DNA from: Dendrobium chrysotoxum
Taxonomy: Eukaryota > Streptophyta > Magnoliopsida > Asparagales > Orchidaceae
Reading direction: 5' to 3'
Assembly: GCA_019925795.1 (NCBI GenBank)
Contig: CM034315.1
Coordinates: forward strand, 2,418,001-2,482,000
DNA: 64,000 nt
The position numbers and the translations under genes are program-made. Below the pieces are notes generated by a model, which was not told where the DNA came from, made no database searches, and saw only the letters and a list, made by a program, of their open reading frames with translations. This document shows, one piece after another, positions 10,179-21,912 of this stretch; the first letter of the stretch is position 1, and every line of letters starts with the position of its first letter.

Positions 10179-10576
10179 ATGACTCTCAAAGCATATTTCA
10201 TCATCCTTCTGTTGTTTCTTTTGGTGCCATATTTTGTGGATTGTAGAGCCATACTTGTTGAAGAAATCCCCCACATCTCAAAAGGTCAGTAATTAATTAT
10301 AGAGCTTTCTTCTTCTTCTTCTTCTTCTTCTTCGCCTGCAAGGAAGGGATTGAAAGAAATATTAGTCATAAATTTATCTGATCATTAATTACAGGAGGCT
10401 TTCTTTCAAAATTATACACCAACATGATGGATCTCACAAAAAGAAGAAGATTGAGGGGACAGGATTTTTATCCTCCGTATTATTATCCGCCTACTTATGC
10501 TAATTACGGATCCACGCCTTATTGTGAAAGATGCTTTTATATGCCACCATATGTACCATGTAATTGCTATAAATAG
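10179..10576 (+). CDS. SSP1: small secreted Cys-tail peptide precursor, two exons (10179-10284, 10395-10576)
   Basis: Exon 1 gives 35 residues plus one base, ending at G10284 before GTCAGTAATT; the intron (10285-10394, with a TTC repeat) ends ATTACAG; exon 2 runs to TAG at 10574-10576. The protein has 95 residues. Residues 1-23 form a signal peptide (MTLKAYFIILLLFLLVPYF), so it should be secreted. A pro-region follows (EEIPHISKGGFLSKLY, DLTKRRRLRG), with a basic cluster that could be a processing site, and then a Pro/Tyr-rich tail with Cys-x2-Cys-x8-Cys-x-Cys (CERC..CNC). The start at 10179 is chosen because SSP2 starts at the same place; an in-frame ATG at 10170 would add three residues. AATAAA lies at 10597-10602. 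I do not recognise the family; a signalling or defence peptide is a guess. Two copies with identical gene structure make it convincing. Confidence 0.8.
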
Positions 10577-11146
10577 GTAATTTATGATTTTTCATCAATA
10601 AATGGAATTTAAAATTATAAACCGCTTTTGTCAGAAATAAAAGCTTGAAATTCTTCAGGCTGGATTTCGTAGAATTTTGAAGTTGTTTGTACTATTCAGA
10701 TATTTTTATTTGTGATTAAAATGTCATTATCTATAATATTTTATGTTGTTTTCTGTCTCTTAAATTAATACTGTGCTTTGTATTCATTATTGAAGGCTAT
10801 ATAGAGGTACAGGCAGAAGTCCTACCGGGTTCAATAGCAACAAGTATTAGGTCTCTTTAAATTTTTTCAAGAATCTTAAAAGGTTGAAAGTTTCTGAAGG
10901 CATCGGCTTTTTTTAATTCTCCAAAATCATCAAAAGATTATGAGCCTTAAAATATGTAATTAAGTTTCTCTGGTTCTTCAAAAGATTATGAACCATAAAA
11001 TATATAAATTTACCTGATTCTTTAAAAATCATAAAAGACTAAAAGCATCAAAATGTGTAAGATTTTTTTTTTAATTTCTTGAAAATCTTGGAAGGATAAA
11101 AAACTTCATAATAAGAGAGGTGCAGCCCCACCACCTTCCGAGTAAA
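10577..11146. other. SSP1 3' flank, no further gene
   Basis: The first 170 bases, with AATAAA at 10597 and TTGTACTATTCAGATATTT near 10687, are shared with the SSP2 downstream flank and probably include the 3' UTR. The rest is AT-rich, with a motif AAGATTATGARCC repeated a few times at 10930-11050. Nothing coding is seen. Confidence 0.5.
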
Positions 11147-11308
11147 AATTATTATATGCGGACACCGGACGAAAAGAATCGTCTGATTTTATCTCTGTGA
11201 ACAGTAAAAGTACAACATGAATATTAAAAGCGTATTGAACTGTCCTTTTACTATTTACAGAGACAAAACTGAATGGTTCTTTTCGTCCGGTGTTTGCACA
11301 AAATAATT
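11147..11308. mobile_element. Foldback MITE, 162 bases
   Basis: The two halves are inverted repeats of about 65 bases: the left arm has ACACCGGACGAAAAGAA, and the right arm has TTCTTTTCGTCCGGTGT, continuing inward to TCTCTGTGAACAGTAAAAG and its counterpart. The middle is only about 30 bases. It would form a long hairpin. No clear target duplication was seen, so the superfamily stays open. Confidence 0.75.
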
Positions 11309-11587
11309 CATCCATTCTGAGGGGATATTTATTACCGAAAGCAAAGAGGAAAAGTTACAAAAAGTTAGTAATTAAAACAAAAGAGAGAGAAATTCTGAAA
11401 AAAGGGGAAAAGATATGACAAAAGAAAGAAAAATATCTTTAAAAATGATTAATGGTGCCTCTTATTAAGGTTCCAAAGGCCCCCGTGTAGAAAGGCGAGA
11501 CCAATAAGCATCAATGAGTGTTTGTGCTGCTAATGCCTAGCTGACCTAATTGGCTCGACCCAATCTAGGCTTGAACAAGTCTTTTTT
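11309..11587. other. Intergenic, nothing recognised
   Basis: A/G-rich stretch (11340-11430) and unassigned sequence; no coding signal. Confidence 0.5.
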
Positions 11588-12892
11588 GACATTTCTTGTG
11601 TCCTTTTGGGATTGTTTTTTGAGAGGGTCATTTTAATAAATTTAGCCAAAATTTAAATAGTAATAGTCCTTTTGGGATTGTTTTTTGGGTTGTTTTGGCT
11701 AAATTTATCATGAACCTTCTCTATATTTATGGGGCATGCCACTCAAAAAAATCTATAAATAGGCTCATGCTCTCTTCATGAGGGGGGCTTGGACCTTTGC
11801 AAGCCAGAAGCTTTTTGTTGGAGATTGGAGAGATCCCTAAGGCTTCACTAATCCAAGAGTTCTGCCCATGCACCACCGCTGACGAACTTCTGTCACCGTC
11901 TGGCCGCCGACCGTCGCAAGATCACCGCCCCTCCTCCTACCACCGTCACCTGCCGACTATGATCCCTCCAACCACCATCGCCCGAAACCATTGTCTGCTA
12001 ACTATGGTCTCTCCGACCACCGTCGCTAGCCGAGTACGACGGTCCCATCGACCATTGTCGCATGCCCATTACTATCCCTTTGACCACCATCACCTACCTA
12101 CTACAGTCCCTTCGACCAGCGTCACACACCAACTACGGTCCCTTCAACCACTATAGCTTGTCAACTATAGTCCCATCGTCCACCGTCGCTTGCCGACTAC
12201 GGTCACTCCGACCATCATCACCCACTGCTTATGATCCCTTCGTCCACTGTCGCCCGCAGACTACAGTCCCTCCGATCACCGTCGCCCGCCGACTACTGTC
12301 CCTCCGACCTCCATCACATGCCGACTACAATCCCTCTGATCACCGTCACCCGCCAACTACGGTCCCTCTAAGCATCGTCGCCTTCCAACTATGGTCCCTC
12401 TTATCACCTCCAACTACGAGCGCTCCGATCATCATCACCTGCTGAGTACGGTTCCTCCGACCTCCTTCGGCTGCCTGACTATGGTCTCTTGAACCTCTCA
12501 GCCGCTTGACTATGGTCCTTCCAACCTTCGTTGCCTGCCTACATACAATCCTTTTGACCAAACGACCATACCTACATTCTCTTCATTACAACTCTCATTT
12601 CACTGGATTCTTCCAACTCCAATCATGTATTGTGTCCGTTATGATGTATATTTGCAATATTGAACTAAGGCCTTACCCCGAGGAAGAGCCTCATTTGTAA
12701 TCAATTGTAAACACTAGTGGATTTATTTCAATTGGGCAAGGCCCCAAGATTTTTTTTCCTCTTCAGGGTTTAGTGTCTCTTAATATTACCGTACCCTTCT
12801 CTCTTTATCTGTATGTGTGTTGGATATTCGTTCAAAGTTAAGACGCCAAGCTCTTTATACTTCTACCGTTGTGAATGTTCCAGTCCGCAACA
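11588..12892 (+). repeat. LTR-C, plus-strand copy with internal minisatellite
   Basis: Reverse-complement copies lie at 17348-17682 with 23421-23990, and at 51745-52315 with 55451-56010; another plus-strand piece lies at 26325-26778. A TATA box with TCTATAAATAGGCTC (11751) matches AAATCTACAAATAAATCTCC in the others. The 3' part (GCCTCATTTGTAATCA, near 12690) is well conserved, and the LTR ends at CAACA, 12891-12892. The 5' limit is approximate. It is an LTR retrotransposon end of unassigned superfamily; no coding domain is seen. Open frames across the repeat region are by-products of the repeat. Confidence 0.65.
11885..12560 (+). repeat. Degenerate tandem repeat within LTR-C
   Basis: Units of roughly 30-36 bases vary around CCGACTACGGTCCCTCCGAC followed by CACCGTCGCC; about 18 units can be followed by eye. 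Shorter versions of the array occur in the other LTR-C copies (23430-23640, 52090-52310, 55460-55720), so it belongs to the LTR. Confidence 0.75.
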
Positions 12893-13152
12893 AGTTAATT
12901 ACTCACATTTTTGATATCATGGAGGCATATTTTGAATTTGATTATCTTAAAGGCATAAAATGTAAACTTCTCATTTTTCTTTTCTTCTTTCATAGAAAAT
13001 TAAAAGATATTGATCCTCCAATTACGTAATTTAAAAATTGAAAAGAATAAAAATATTCGTGATATCATAACTTTAGTGAAGACAATTAACTTTGCGGTCG
13101 ATATTATTTCCACAAGAAAAGTATTTTGGTTGAGTTTTTTTTTTCTTTTTTG
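12893..13152 (+). other. Sequence following LTR-C, unassigned
   Basis: It may be the start of the LTR-C element interior, since ATTCACATT words also follow the other copies. No primer-binding site was found. No gene. Confidence 0.3.
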
Positions 13153-13480
13153 AAGGAGATTTTTTTTTTTTTTTGGTCATTTAATATGACTTTACTTGTC
13201 GTTTTATTGATCATAAAAGACAAAATTCATTAATCAGTGGGGTTGGAAAATGGAAATTAGAAGTTGTTCTTTTGTTGAGTCAAGTCAATGCTTAAGATTC
13301 TACAAGTCCTCATTGATCTGAATTTTGAGCTTTGTTGAGAATTACATATGCGGCTTTAAATCCATCCATAACGGATATCTCATATCCAACTTAAAATTTT
13401 TTTTTTTCTCTTAGAATATCTATATTTTTTATTTATTGTGAGTGTAGTTGTATGTGAGCCTATAATTAATAGGTAATGAA
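13153..13480 (+). pseudogene. Orphan SSP upstream region without coding exons
   Basis: This matches the conserved upstream block of the peptide genes, including TTGATCATAAAAGACAAAAT, GAGTCAAGTCAATGCTTAAG, TTCTACAAGTC and ATGCGGCTTTAAATCCATCC. It stops before the position where the signal-peptide exon should begin; no exon 1 or exon 2 follows. It is the remains of a fourth peptide gene copy whose coding part has been lost. Confidence 0.7.
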
Positions 13481-14079
13481 GCTATCTTTATTTTAATTAA
13501 TAAATAGCTCTTAATATTCTCAGCCAGTTTTATTAAGTTAAGGAAAATACAATTTTAAATCTTTGAATAATGTTTGTTTTATTAATCTATCATTTTATAT
13601 CATATTTTGAAAAATCACAAACTTTATAAAAATATTAATATAACAACAACCTATCTCAGCTTCAATTTTACAAGTTAATGTTAGAGAGAAAAAAAAAACC
13701 GCCAAAGACTGACAAGAATGGCCGAGAAAATATGAGGCTTTTAATCTTTTAAGATTTTTGGAGAAACTATCGAACTTTTACATTTTGAAGTTTTAGCATT
13801 CTGATATAAAAATTCACTCTTGTAATTTTCCACTTTATCATTATTGATATAAAAATTCACTATTCACCACAATTAAAGAAGTGGGGGTTACACAATTGAG
13901 AACAATTGTCTCACTTTCATTTTTGGATAGAAGAAATGATGAAAGGTGGAGAACATTACACAATGTCCATCAAGCAATAGCAATTTAATAGAATTTGGGT
14001 TACTAAAATTGGATAACAAAAATCAAATGATAAGGTTTGGTGTTATTAGTAAGGCAACAATAATTGTGGTTGTTGATAT
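13481..14079. other. Intergenic, nothing recognised
   Basis: AT-rich; a short direct repeat TGATATAAAAATTCACT occurs at about 13801 and 13845. An open frame of 68 codons at 13946 has no recognisable feature. Confidence 0.5.
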
Positions 14080-14772
14080 TGTCATTAGCTTAGGACGTCA
14101 GGTGGTGTCCGGTAGAGCTCAGGGTGTTAGGTGGTGGTTTGGTGGAGCTTAGGACGCCAGCTGGTGGTCCGGCATAGCAACAACGTCAGGCGGTGGTCCG
14201 GCGGAACTCCGATGGTGGTCGAGGAGACAAGGAGGCAAGAGTGATCTCCGATCTCTCTCTTTTCTCCTTAGGCTTAGGGGTCCTCTTTCATGAGAAAGGA
14301 GAGGTATATTTATAGATTTCTAGAGTGGCATGGCCTGTAAATTGGTGGAAGATCAAAGGTAAATGGGAACTGGTTTGTGTGGACGGCTGATGTTGAATCT
14401 CTTGATTATGGATCATTTGATGGACATTTGAAGGTCTTAGTATTGTCAGAATTTAGTAATCTTGGGCTCATTAGATTCGTCTCGTCGAGATGCTCGATTC
14501 GACTATAAGCACGTCATGTTTGGAGATCGTTTGGTAATCCAAATTGTGATTTGAACCTTCTAACAATGCTTCGGGCCCTTCATTTGGACCCATTTGGGCT
14601 CAGATTGAGTCGAATTTGGTGTCGTTGGGTTCATATTTCTAAGACGTTCAGTTTGACTATAAGCTTACTAAAATCGAAGCTCGGATGATCCCAATTTTAA
14701 TTTTGAAAGTTTTCAACTTGATTTTGCCTTGAGATTCGTGCCCGATCAAGATAATTTTTTAAAGATGTATCA
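14080..14772 (-). repeat. LTR-E fragment, minus strand
   Basis: The part 14455-14772 matches 1-321. On the minus strand it starts TGATACATC at 14772. The part 14100-14330, with GGTGGTCCGGCGGAACTCC repeats and a TATATTTATAG box, extends the LTR beyond the copy at the window edge. The low-coordinate end is approximate. Confidence 0.6.
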
Positions 14773-15175
14773 AAAGTTATCCCAAATGAAATACTAATAG
14801 CATCAAATCACAATGTTAAATTTATTTTCAATGATATTTAGTCTAAATTTAATGACATAAATAATTAAAAAGAAATCCCGCACTTAAAAGATTATCAGAA
14901 TAGCTCTTCTTTATTAAGTCTACTCTTATATGTGAATGTAATTAATTTGGAACAACAATTGTATTATATTGACTCAATTTTTATGGGAATGGATTTAATA
15001 TGAAAAATAATTTTGATATGGTATGAAAAAAATATCAAAAATAACAATTTAATTCTTAATATTTTGCTATTTATTGTAGATATTTATATTATATATAAAT
15101 TTGTTTCATAATTTTCAAAAAGCAATTGTTGTTCTCAAAATTTTCTCAATTTTTTAACCCTCCTATGAGAAGTTC
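14773..15175. other. Intergenic, AT-rich
   Basis: Nothing recognisable. Confidence 0.5.
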
Positions 15176-15193
15176 TAATTTTATTTATTTATT

Positions 15194-15256
<63 letters not shown>
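15176..15256. repeat. TTTA then TTA microsatellite
   Basis: About six TTTA units are followed by about 17 TTA/ATT units. Confidence 0.9.
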
Positions 15257-15258
<2 letters not shown>

Positions 15259-15365
15259 ATTAATTATTTATTAAAATGGAATCATAATTAATCATTTTTA
15301 TTATTTTATTCAACCCCTTATAACTTTAACTTTTATATTGAAATTAATTAAATTTTAATATTATT

Positions 15366-15512
15366 GTTACATGCCCAAAAATCACCTTGACCGGGTGCGA
15401 ACCATGATGTATATATGAATTGAAAAATTCAAAAATAAATTTGGGACTATAAAAACTCTGATTTCGGCAAGCTTATAGTTAATTTGAATGTGTCAATGAA
15501 ACGAATCCAATG
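15366..15512 (+). repeat. LTR-E fragment, plus strand, fused to DUF295-b
   Basis: It starts TGTTACATGCCC and contains TCGGCAAGCTTATAGTTAA and AAACGAATCCAA, the reverse complement of LTR-E words at 160-220 and 14620-14680. It ends where homology to the DUF295 coding region begins, so it replaced the F-box end of that gene. Confidence 0.6.
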
Positions 15513-16388
15513 TAAGGTTCGACAATGATAATAATATCTTCTACTTAGCCATGGACAACAATAGCGGCACTAGTCATGATCTCTTCATCTCCTTGCCATT
15601 ATCCTCTTCTTCTCCCATAGATATCTTTTGCTCTTCCAATAGTTGGCTTGTCTTTGTAACCCACAATAACAAAATTCATCATCTTTTTGATCCCGTATCA
15701 AATCGCAAATTCATATTCCCCCCCTCTATACCCAAAGATGCTCCGTTATTATAAAAAGCTAAAACCAATTGCTCGTGATGCATGTCACTTAAACCATAGA
15801 AAGGTAGTTGTCTCTTCGAGCATTGACTCAGGCACTGCGATGTCCGGTATTATTGGAATAAGAAATCGAATAAATTATCCAGATAGAAGATTTGTATTTT
15901 GCAGGCATGCATATGGTGATTGTCAAAGGTGGAGCCTTTTGATGGAAGGAAGCAAAGCCTTAAGAGATATTGTTTTCGCAGGCGATGACTGATTTTATGC
16001 CATTGGCAGTGATTGGGAGTTGTACATGCTCGATGAAAGGCCTCCATTGATCAGATTAAGGAAAATCAAATTATGGTTTCCAAAGCATATTTTAGGAATT
16101 GATCATGATGATGATTTAGTTGAAAATGTTTTAGCAATGTGGAGTAATAGAATGACAGAGAGTGGAGAAACATATCTAATAATTTATGGACCTTATTATG
16201 GACATAGCCGTGAAATTAATATGAAATCTTTGAAAATAAATGAGGCAAAGCTCCGTGTTAATAGCAACAACATCAATGTTGCATGCGATGTTGGGTTGAG
16301 CTTTTCCTGTGAAGCCTTTCCCTATGAAGTTGAAGATCATCACAAATATTATTTCACTCCATCACTAAGGAACATAACTCAAAGATGA
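15513..16388 (+). pseudogene. DUF295-b, F-box/DUF295 pseudogene with two simple lesions and no F-box
   Basis: The recognisable frame starts near 15551 (SHDLFISLPLSSSSP) and ends at TGA 16386-16388 after SLRNITQR. Compared with DUF295-c and -d it has one extra C in a C-run at about 15718-15724 (7 C here, 6 in the others), which shifts the frame, and a CGA-to-TGA stop at 15990-15992. The rest is well kept: FCRHAYGDCQRWSLLMEGS, then YMLDERPPLIRLRKIKLW, VENVLAMWS and NSNNINVACD, the DUF295 beta-propeller core. The 5' end, with the F-box, was lost to LTR-E at 15512. No functional protein is expected. It is the first gene of the duplicated unit that also holds SSP2. Confidence 0.85.
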
Positions 16389-17347
16389 AATCGAGTTAGA
16401 TTTATTTTCAGATAAATATAATATAAAATTTGATTAATTAATCATATATTATATTAATCTCAAAATAAATTTAATCAAAATATCTTAATTTATTTTTCTT
16501 TATCATTTTAAATTTTTAACGTTTAATTTTTGTTGTATTTTTTTATCTGTATTTAAATATAATTTTTTCTTAAATTTATCTTCAAGTTTTGAATATCAAA
16601 ATGAAAGAATAATGTTCAATACCCAATGGATATATATATTGGGACATTTAGTCCAATTAAGATAAGCTTTTGCACTCATTACATACGTAAGCTTGAATCC
16701 AAGACCTCTTGATTGGTAGCCAAACCTTCCAACAAACAGATCAAGATGAGTTGCATGTCCTTAATATTCTGAAGGACACTCAATATTTTTAAAGACACTT
16801 GATAAATCTTAAAAGGACAAAAAAATAAGGTCAGGATCTAAAAACTATTGAATGTGATGCAACTTAATTTTTATGTGTATTTCACTTATGTTAATTAATT
16901 GTTGCTTAAGCTTCATCACATTCTTCATAAAACAATTATGATTCTCGATTTTTTATTGAAAAATTATCATCAATAGGAGAATCATTAAAGGTTCCCCCTA
17001 TCATTTAGAGTTTTGCCAAAAAAGATAGAATTTTTAAAAAAGATTAGTTCCAATTTTTTTTTTCTGATGCTCATAAAAATTTGGAAGTGGACCCTAAGAT
17101 GGTGGGGGGGTGCTTTTCTTGGAGGTCTTTACCCATGTTCTTTTCCTCAATAATGTGGGAGATCATCTACTCTTACTTGATTTTATTCATACAGTGGAGA
17201 TGTAAATTATTGATGATGAGTCTATCAATGCACATTGAAAGTAAATGTGAACAATCAATTAGTAGGAAAGAGAATGGACAAAAGATAATGTCCAAGAATC
17301 TCAACTAGAAAAGCACGAACACATACAAATAATGTGAATAGTGTTGG
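16389..17347. other. DUF295-b downstream flank, shared with the 48.6-51.7 kb region
   Basis: Blocks such as GACCTCTTGATTGGTAGCC (16703), ACATTTAGTCCAATTAAGAT (16645) and the 75-codon frame at 17081-17308 recur after DUF295-c, at 48770, 48704 and 51477. The frame is conserved in both copies with substitutions but has no known domain; it is probably interior sequence of the LTR-C element. It is evidence for the segmental duplication rather than a gene. Confidence 0.55.
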
Positions 17348-17682
17348 TGTTGCATGCCAGATTCACGAGGGTACTGAGATGGTGAGTTTAATGACCATGT
17401 TTTGTACAAAGATCCAGCACACACACACATATATAAGAGAGAGGGGTGCAATAATCATAAGAGACACCCGAATTTTTTGTGGAAAGACCTAAAAAGAGGA
17501 AAAATCATGGGGCCTTGCCCACTTGAAATGAACCCACTAGTTTTTGTTGTTGATTACAAATGATGGTCATTATTGGGGGAAGGCTCTGGCTAAATATAAC
17601 AAATATACATAATATATAATTCATCACATAGTTGGAGTTGGAAGAATTTAATGACATGAGAGCTGTTAAAAAAAAATATTAG
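17348..17682 (-). repeat. LTR-C, 3' portion (minus strand), cut by LTR-D
   Basis: The reverse complement matches 12590-12892, from the CAACTCC region to the terminal GCAACA. The other portion resumes at 23421. The array repeats seen in the copy at 52090-52315 are missing here, a deletion of about 440 bases spanning the LTR-C/LTR-D junction. Confidence 0.65.
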
Positions 17683-19472
17683 TCACGTGTCCGTTTTGCA
17701 AACTGATTCACCATAAAATTTTAAATGAAATGGGCTATTTTATGGATATTTTCTATAACTTTTGAAGCATCAAAAGAATTTGAATAAATTTTATATTGAA
17801 AATTAATAAATTCTATAATTAATTTTATATTATATTATTATTTTATTATAATTATCATATTCCATTAATGAATCCATAAAATCCTTTTCCATTTTCCATT
17901 ATTCAGTTGAACAGAGAGCAGGTACGAGAATTTTGAGCGAAAAAAAGAGAAGACAAAAAAAGAAATCTTAGGGTTTGAAGTCCATGGAGCAATTTTTGTT
18001 AATTGACCCTGTTGAAAAATTTGCTTGTCTCGTTATAAGGAACCATTTCTCTTATTTTATTTTATTTTATTTTAATGATTTTGTATATTTTGTATTATGC
18101 ATTTTCGTTTGGTCAAACTTGCAAAAATTGAGATATCTTAATTTTTAGCAAACTTTTACTACATAACTTTTAATATATTATGAACACAATTGCTCTGATC
18201 ATTTTGAGTATTTATTTAAGATTTTAAACTGGATGATTTAAAAAAAAATAATTTTTATTAATTTATAAATTTATTTTGACATCTGAAAATAGCGTTTTAG
18301 TTCAATTAAAGCTTTAGATTGTTATTATATACGATTTTTGATAATTTGGTTAATTTTTAAAAATATGAATTTCTGCTCAGTAGAGTTTTCTTTTGTGAAC
18401 CGTTATGACATTTTGATGTTTTTTAAATTAAGTCCAATTATGATTTATTTACTACACTACTTTAGAAATGAATGTGGGTATGTGATCAAGCAATAGCTGG
18501 TCGTTATTACTGTTAGAATGATGTGATAATAATATATATGAAGTTAAGTAAAAGCTGATTTTACTAACGTTGGCTAGAGATTGACTAACCTATATAGGAT
18601 GGTGGCCCGATGAGCTTACCTTTAAAGATTGTGGTTAGGTGTTATCCTCTACTGATTCGCGAGATATATAAATTGAGAGTTATAAGGAGTTATTACTGTA
18701 CCGATAGAAAAAGAGTGGCGACTTTGTTTACTAAGCTAACAATTACCAATAATTAACTTACTACTGGAAAAATATCACTTAAACCAGGACTTCTTAATTG
18801 TTTAATATGATTTCTGAATTGCATGTTAGTTATTCATTATTACTGTTTGACCCTATAATTGCTGTACTGATTTACTATTAATGTATAAATTCACTGTTAC
18901 TATATTATTTTACTGTTACTGTCACATATTTTACTAACGACACTATATTGATACTAAGCTTGTGACTTACTGAGCATGTGATATAATGAGCATGTAATTA
19001 AGATATTGATATAGAATAACTAGATAGTATGTATACATCAGTATAGGATTTTATTACATTTATATAATTCTGATAGTCTTTACAGATGCTTTGATTTTAT
19101 CGCTTTATATAATTTTTTTATTGATTGAGAGTACTGATATGACAGCTGCTTTATTGATTTGACACCCATACTAGTTTCCTGACCATATTGCTTCACTACC
19201 CTATGGTTTTACTATTTATAGATTCTACTGCTACTACATGCAAACTTTATTATTTCTGCACAGATTCATGATCATATGACTATTACTATTATGATTTGAT
19301 AGCTAACATGTATATTACTCAGTTGCCATACTTTGAGTTTTGTTATAGGATTTTATTACTTGCTAGACTCTTAAGCTCATTATATGTGGTTAAAAGATTT
19401 GAAATCAAAGCAAAGGGGTAGGAGTATGGGATTGAGGATTATTCAAGTTCAAGTTTTTATTATTTTAACTAT
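17683..19472 (+). repeat. LTR-D, first copy (plus strand)
   Basis: It aligns with 52500-54195 and 55145-55240 of the solo LTR-D through landmarks such as GTGTCCGTTTTGCAAACTG, CTTAGGGTTTGAAG, TGACCCTGTTGAAAAATTTG and ATTAACTTACTACTGGAAAA. The first 190 bases of the LTR are deleted, and it ends before the GGGCATCACA terminus. No CACTA insertion is present here. Confidence 0.7.
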
Positions 19473-21912
19473 TCTTCTATTATTTCTGCACAGATTCATG
19501 ATCAGGATTGAGGATTGTACATTTTTACATATTCACTTATATATCAATCCATATTACCTTCTATACTCGCATACATGAAATTCTGACACAACTTTCTCTC
19601 TTTGTCTTATTTGCGAGGTGTCGATGGAGCTGGTTGGAGGCTAAAGCTAGGGATATCAATCGCATCCATTTCTTCTAAATGGAGGTGCTACGGCCAGAAC
19701 CACCGTTGACTTGTTTCGGTGAGGTGAGCATTCCTAAACTTAGAAGGCCTTAGGTCCCCTAAACCAATGATTTTGTGCTCCTCCAGCCTTAGGTCCAAGT
19801 AGTAACCCATGCATCTAATCTATATTTATTTTTCTACAAACCCAAAACCCATCAACGTGGTTTGTTTACGTCCTTGTGTATGTATAAGGGTTAGAGACAT
19901 TGATTGCAAACCCAATTTCAAATTTAGTGTCACTTAAGGATAACAATTAAGGATGAGTCTTATTGAACTTAGGCAAAATCTAGGATTCATACATACATCC
20001 TTTAGGGGTGAAACATCAAACATAGAGAACTTAGTGACACTACACCCTAGGACTAGTATACATTATTAATTTGACATCAAATAATTTAAAACAACAATCA
20101 ATTGATCATTAACTCATTTTAAGATTTAAAAACTCTCACAATTAACAATAATTCAAATAAAATACAAAAAAATATCAAACCTTCTTCAATTAACCCCAAT
20201 CAACACATACAATCATTGAAAGATAAAATTCAAATCCAACATCATTAAAACATAATTAATATTTTAATTACCCCTTAATTAAATATTAATTAGATAAATT
20301 CATTAAGAATGAAATAAAATTCAAAGATATAAAGCAAATTTGAATAAAAACGAAATGAAGATCAGGAAATTCTAATCTCAATTTAAAGTAAAAGATTTCA
20401 ATTAAACTTTAGTTTTAATTTATTAAACAATTAAATTCATCTATAATTAATTAAATATAATAAAAATAATTCAAAAATACATTAAAAATTAAATAAAATT
20501 GAATAAAATCTAAAAGTTAATAATTTAAATTTAAATGAAACTTTTGAATAAAATTTAATAAATAATGCATTACAGATTAATTAAAATTATTAAAAAAATG
20601 GGTAATTATTAAAAATTTTAAATAATTCAATAAGAATCCAAAATCTAATAGTTGACCCAAAACTTAATCAATCATTTATCCAATAATTAAAATTAGCAAT
20701 TAATCTATTTAATTAAAAATTTTAACCCCTTAACCTTCAATCAATTAAATTAACTTAATTAAACTGGTTAGTACTAGGTAACCCAGGCCTACGAAACTTT
20801 TAGCTTAGCCCCAAGGAAGATGAAATAAACTTCACGGCTCTAGTGCAAACAAAGTTGGTAATCACTTAATACTTAAAATATATCCTAAAATCAAATTTAA
20901 AATCACAAATACTTAAACTCAAACTTAAATCCCTTAAGCCTTTCAACCAATCAAAATATTAGACAACTCTAATAAATTACCCAGCCTAGTACATATCCAA
21001 ATCACACAGCCTAACACACACACTTTAGATAATTTGTTAGGGCAACCAAGTCTAGCTTTAGGCTAGGCCGGTGCTTTACTTCCCTATTATTGTGTGCCTA
21101 GTTTTTTGTAGTTTTGCACTACATTAGTTAGGTTCAGGCTACTATTATTTAGCACCCAAATTAGACTTAGGATTCGGGGCAGACTCAAAATCTTAAGACC
21201 CCAACCTCCAAAAATATAATATCAAATTTTTAATAAAATGATCAACTCAAACTAAAGCTTCTTTCAATCTAAAATTTAAAGCCTAACACATAGAATAGGT
21301 TGGGGCACTTCTGAATTGGTTTCAGAATCTCAAAGTGCTTCCTACCCTTCATCCTTTGAACCTCAAAATAAGTGCTCAAATTTGATCCAACCTAGTTGAA
21401 ATTCTAAACTAACCTCCTTTGATATCACTCCTCAAAAAACTCTAAATAAATTTTTTACTGTTATTCTAATCGAGAGTATTCGTAGGGAATTTAACCTTCA
21501 TACGATTAATTAATTATGAGGGCTTATGCTCATAGAAAATTTAGAACTCACGTATATTTTTCAAAATCAATTTTTTAAAACTCAATTAATCTCCCTTGAG
21601 AAAATTAACATCAACAACGATCATTGTTGTCATATTCGGATAGTCTACGATAGACGATATCTTCTTCCCTCAAGGAGATATATCATCTATCATAGTGATT
21701 TCGGATATGAAAATAATGATATTTCATCCAGATTATAATAGTTAAATACTGATATAACGTCATTCTGACCCTTTGGGGTCATATATAGTTATTCCTTGAA
21801 TTTGATTATTACAATCATGATGAAACCTTCAGTTTTGCTATCTGAACCTATTGGGAAATGAAATCTTTACCTCTAGAGGAAATATATCATTCATAATGAT
21901 GTGTTTGACTTC
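19473..21912. other. Spacer between two LTR-D copies, unassigned
   Basis: If 17683-19472 and 21913-23420 are the two LTRs of one element, this is its decayed interior; it could also be an unrelated insertion. About 19600-19860 contains richer sequence (CTACGGCCAGAACCACCGTTG). From about 20080 to 20760 it is extremely AT-rich. No reverse transcriptase, gag or other domain is readable. Confidence 0.4.

Noticed and set aside
12062..12445. 127-codon Pro/Thr-rich open frame
   Set aside because: Encoded by the LTR-C minisatellite; neighbouring units are open in other frames too, and copies elsewhere are not open.
17081..17308. 75-codon frame conserved at 51477-51704 as a gene
   Set aside because: Conservation is explained by the segmental duplication, and it lies next to LTR-C; no domain or splice evidence.
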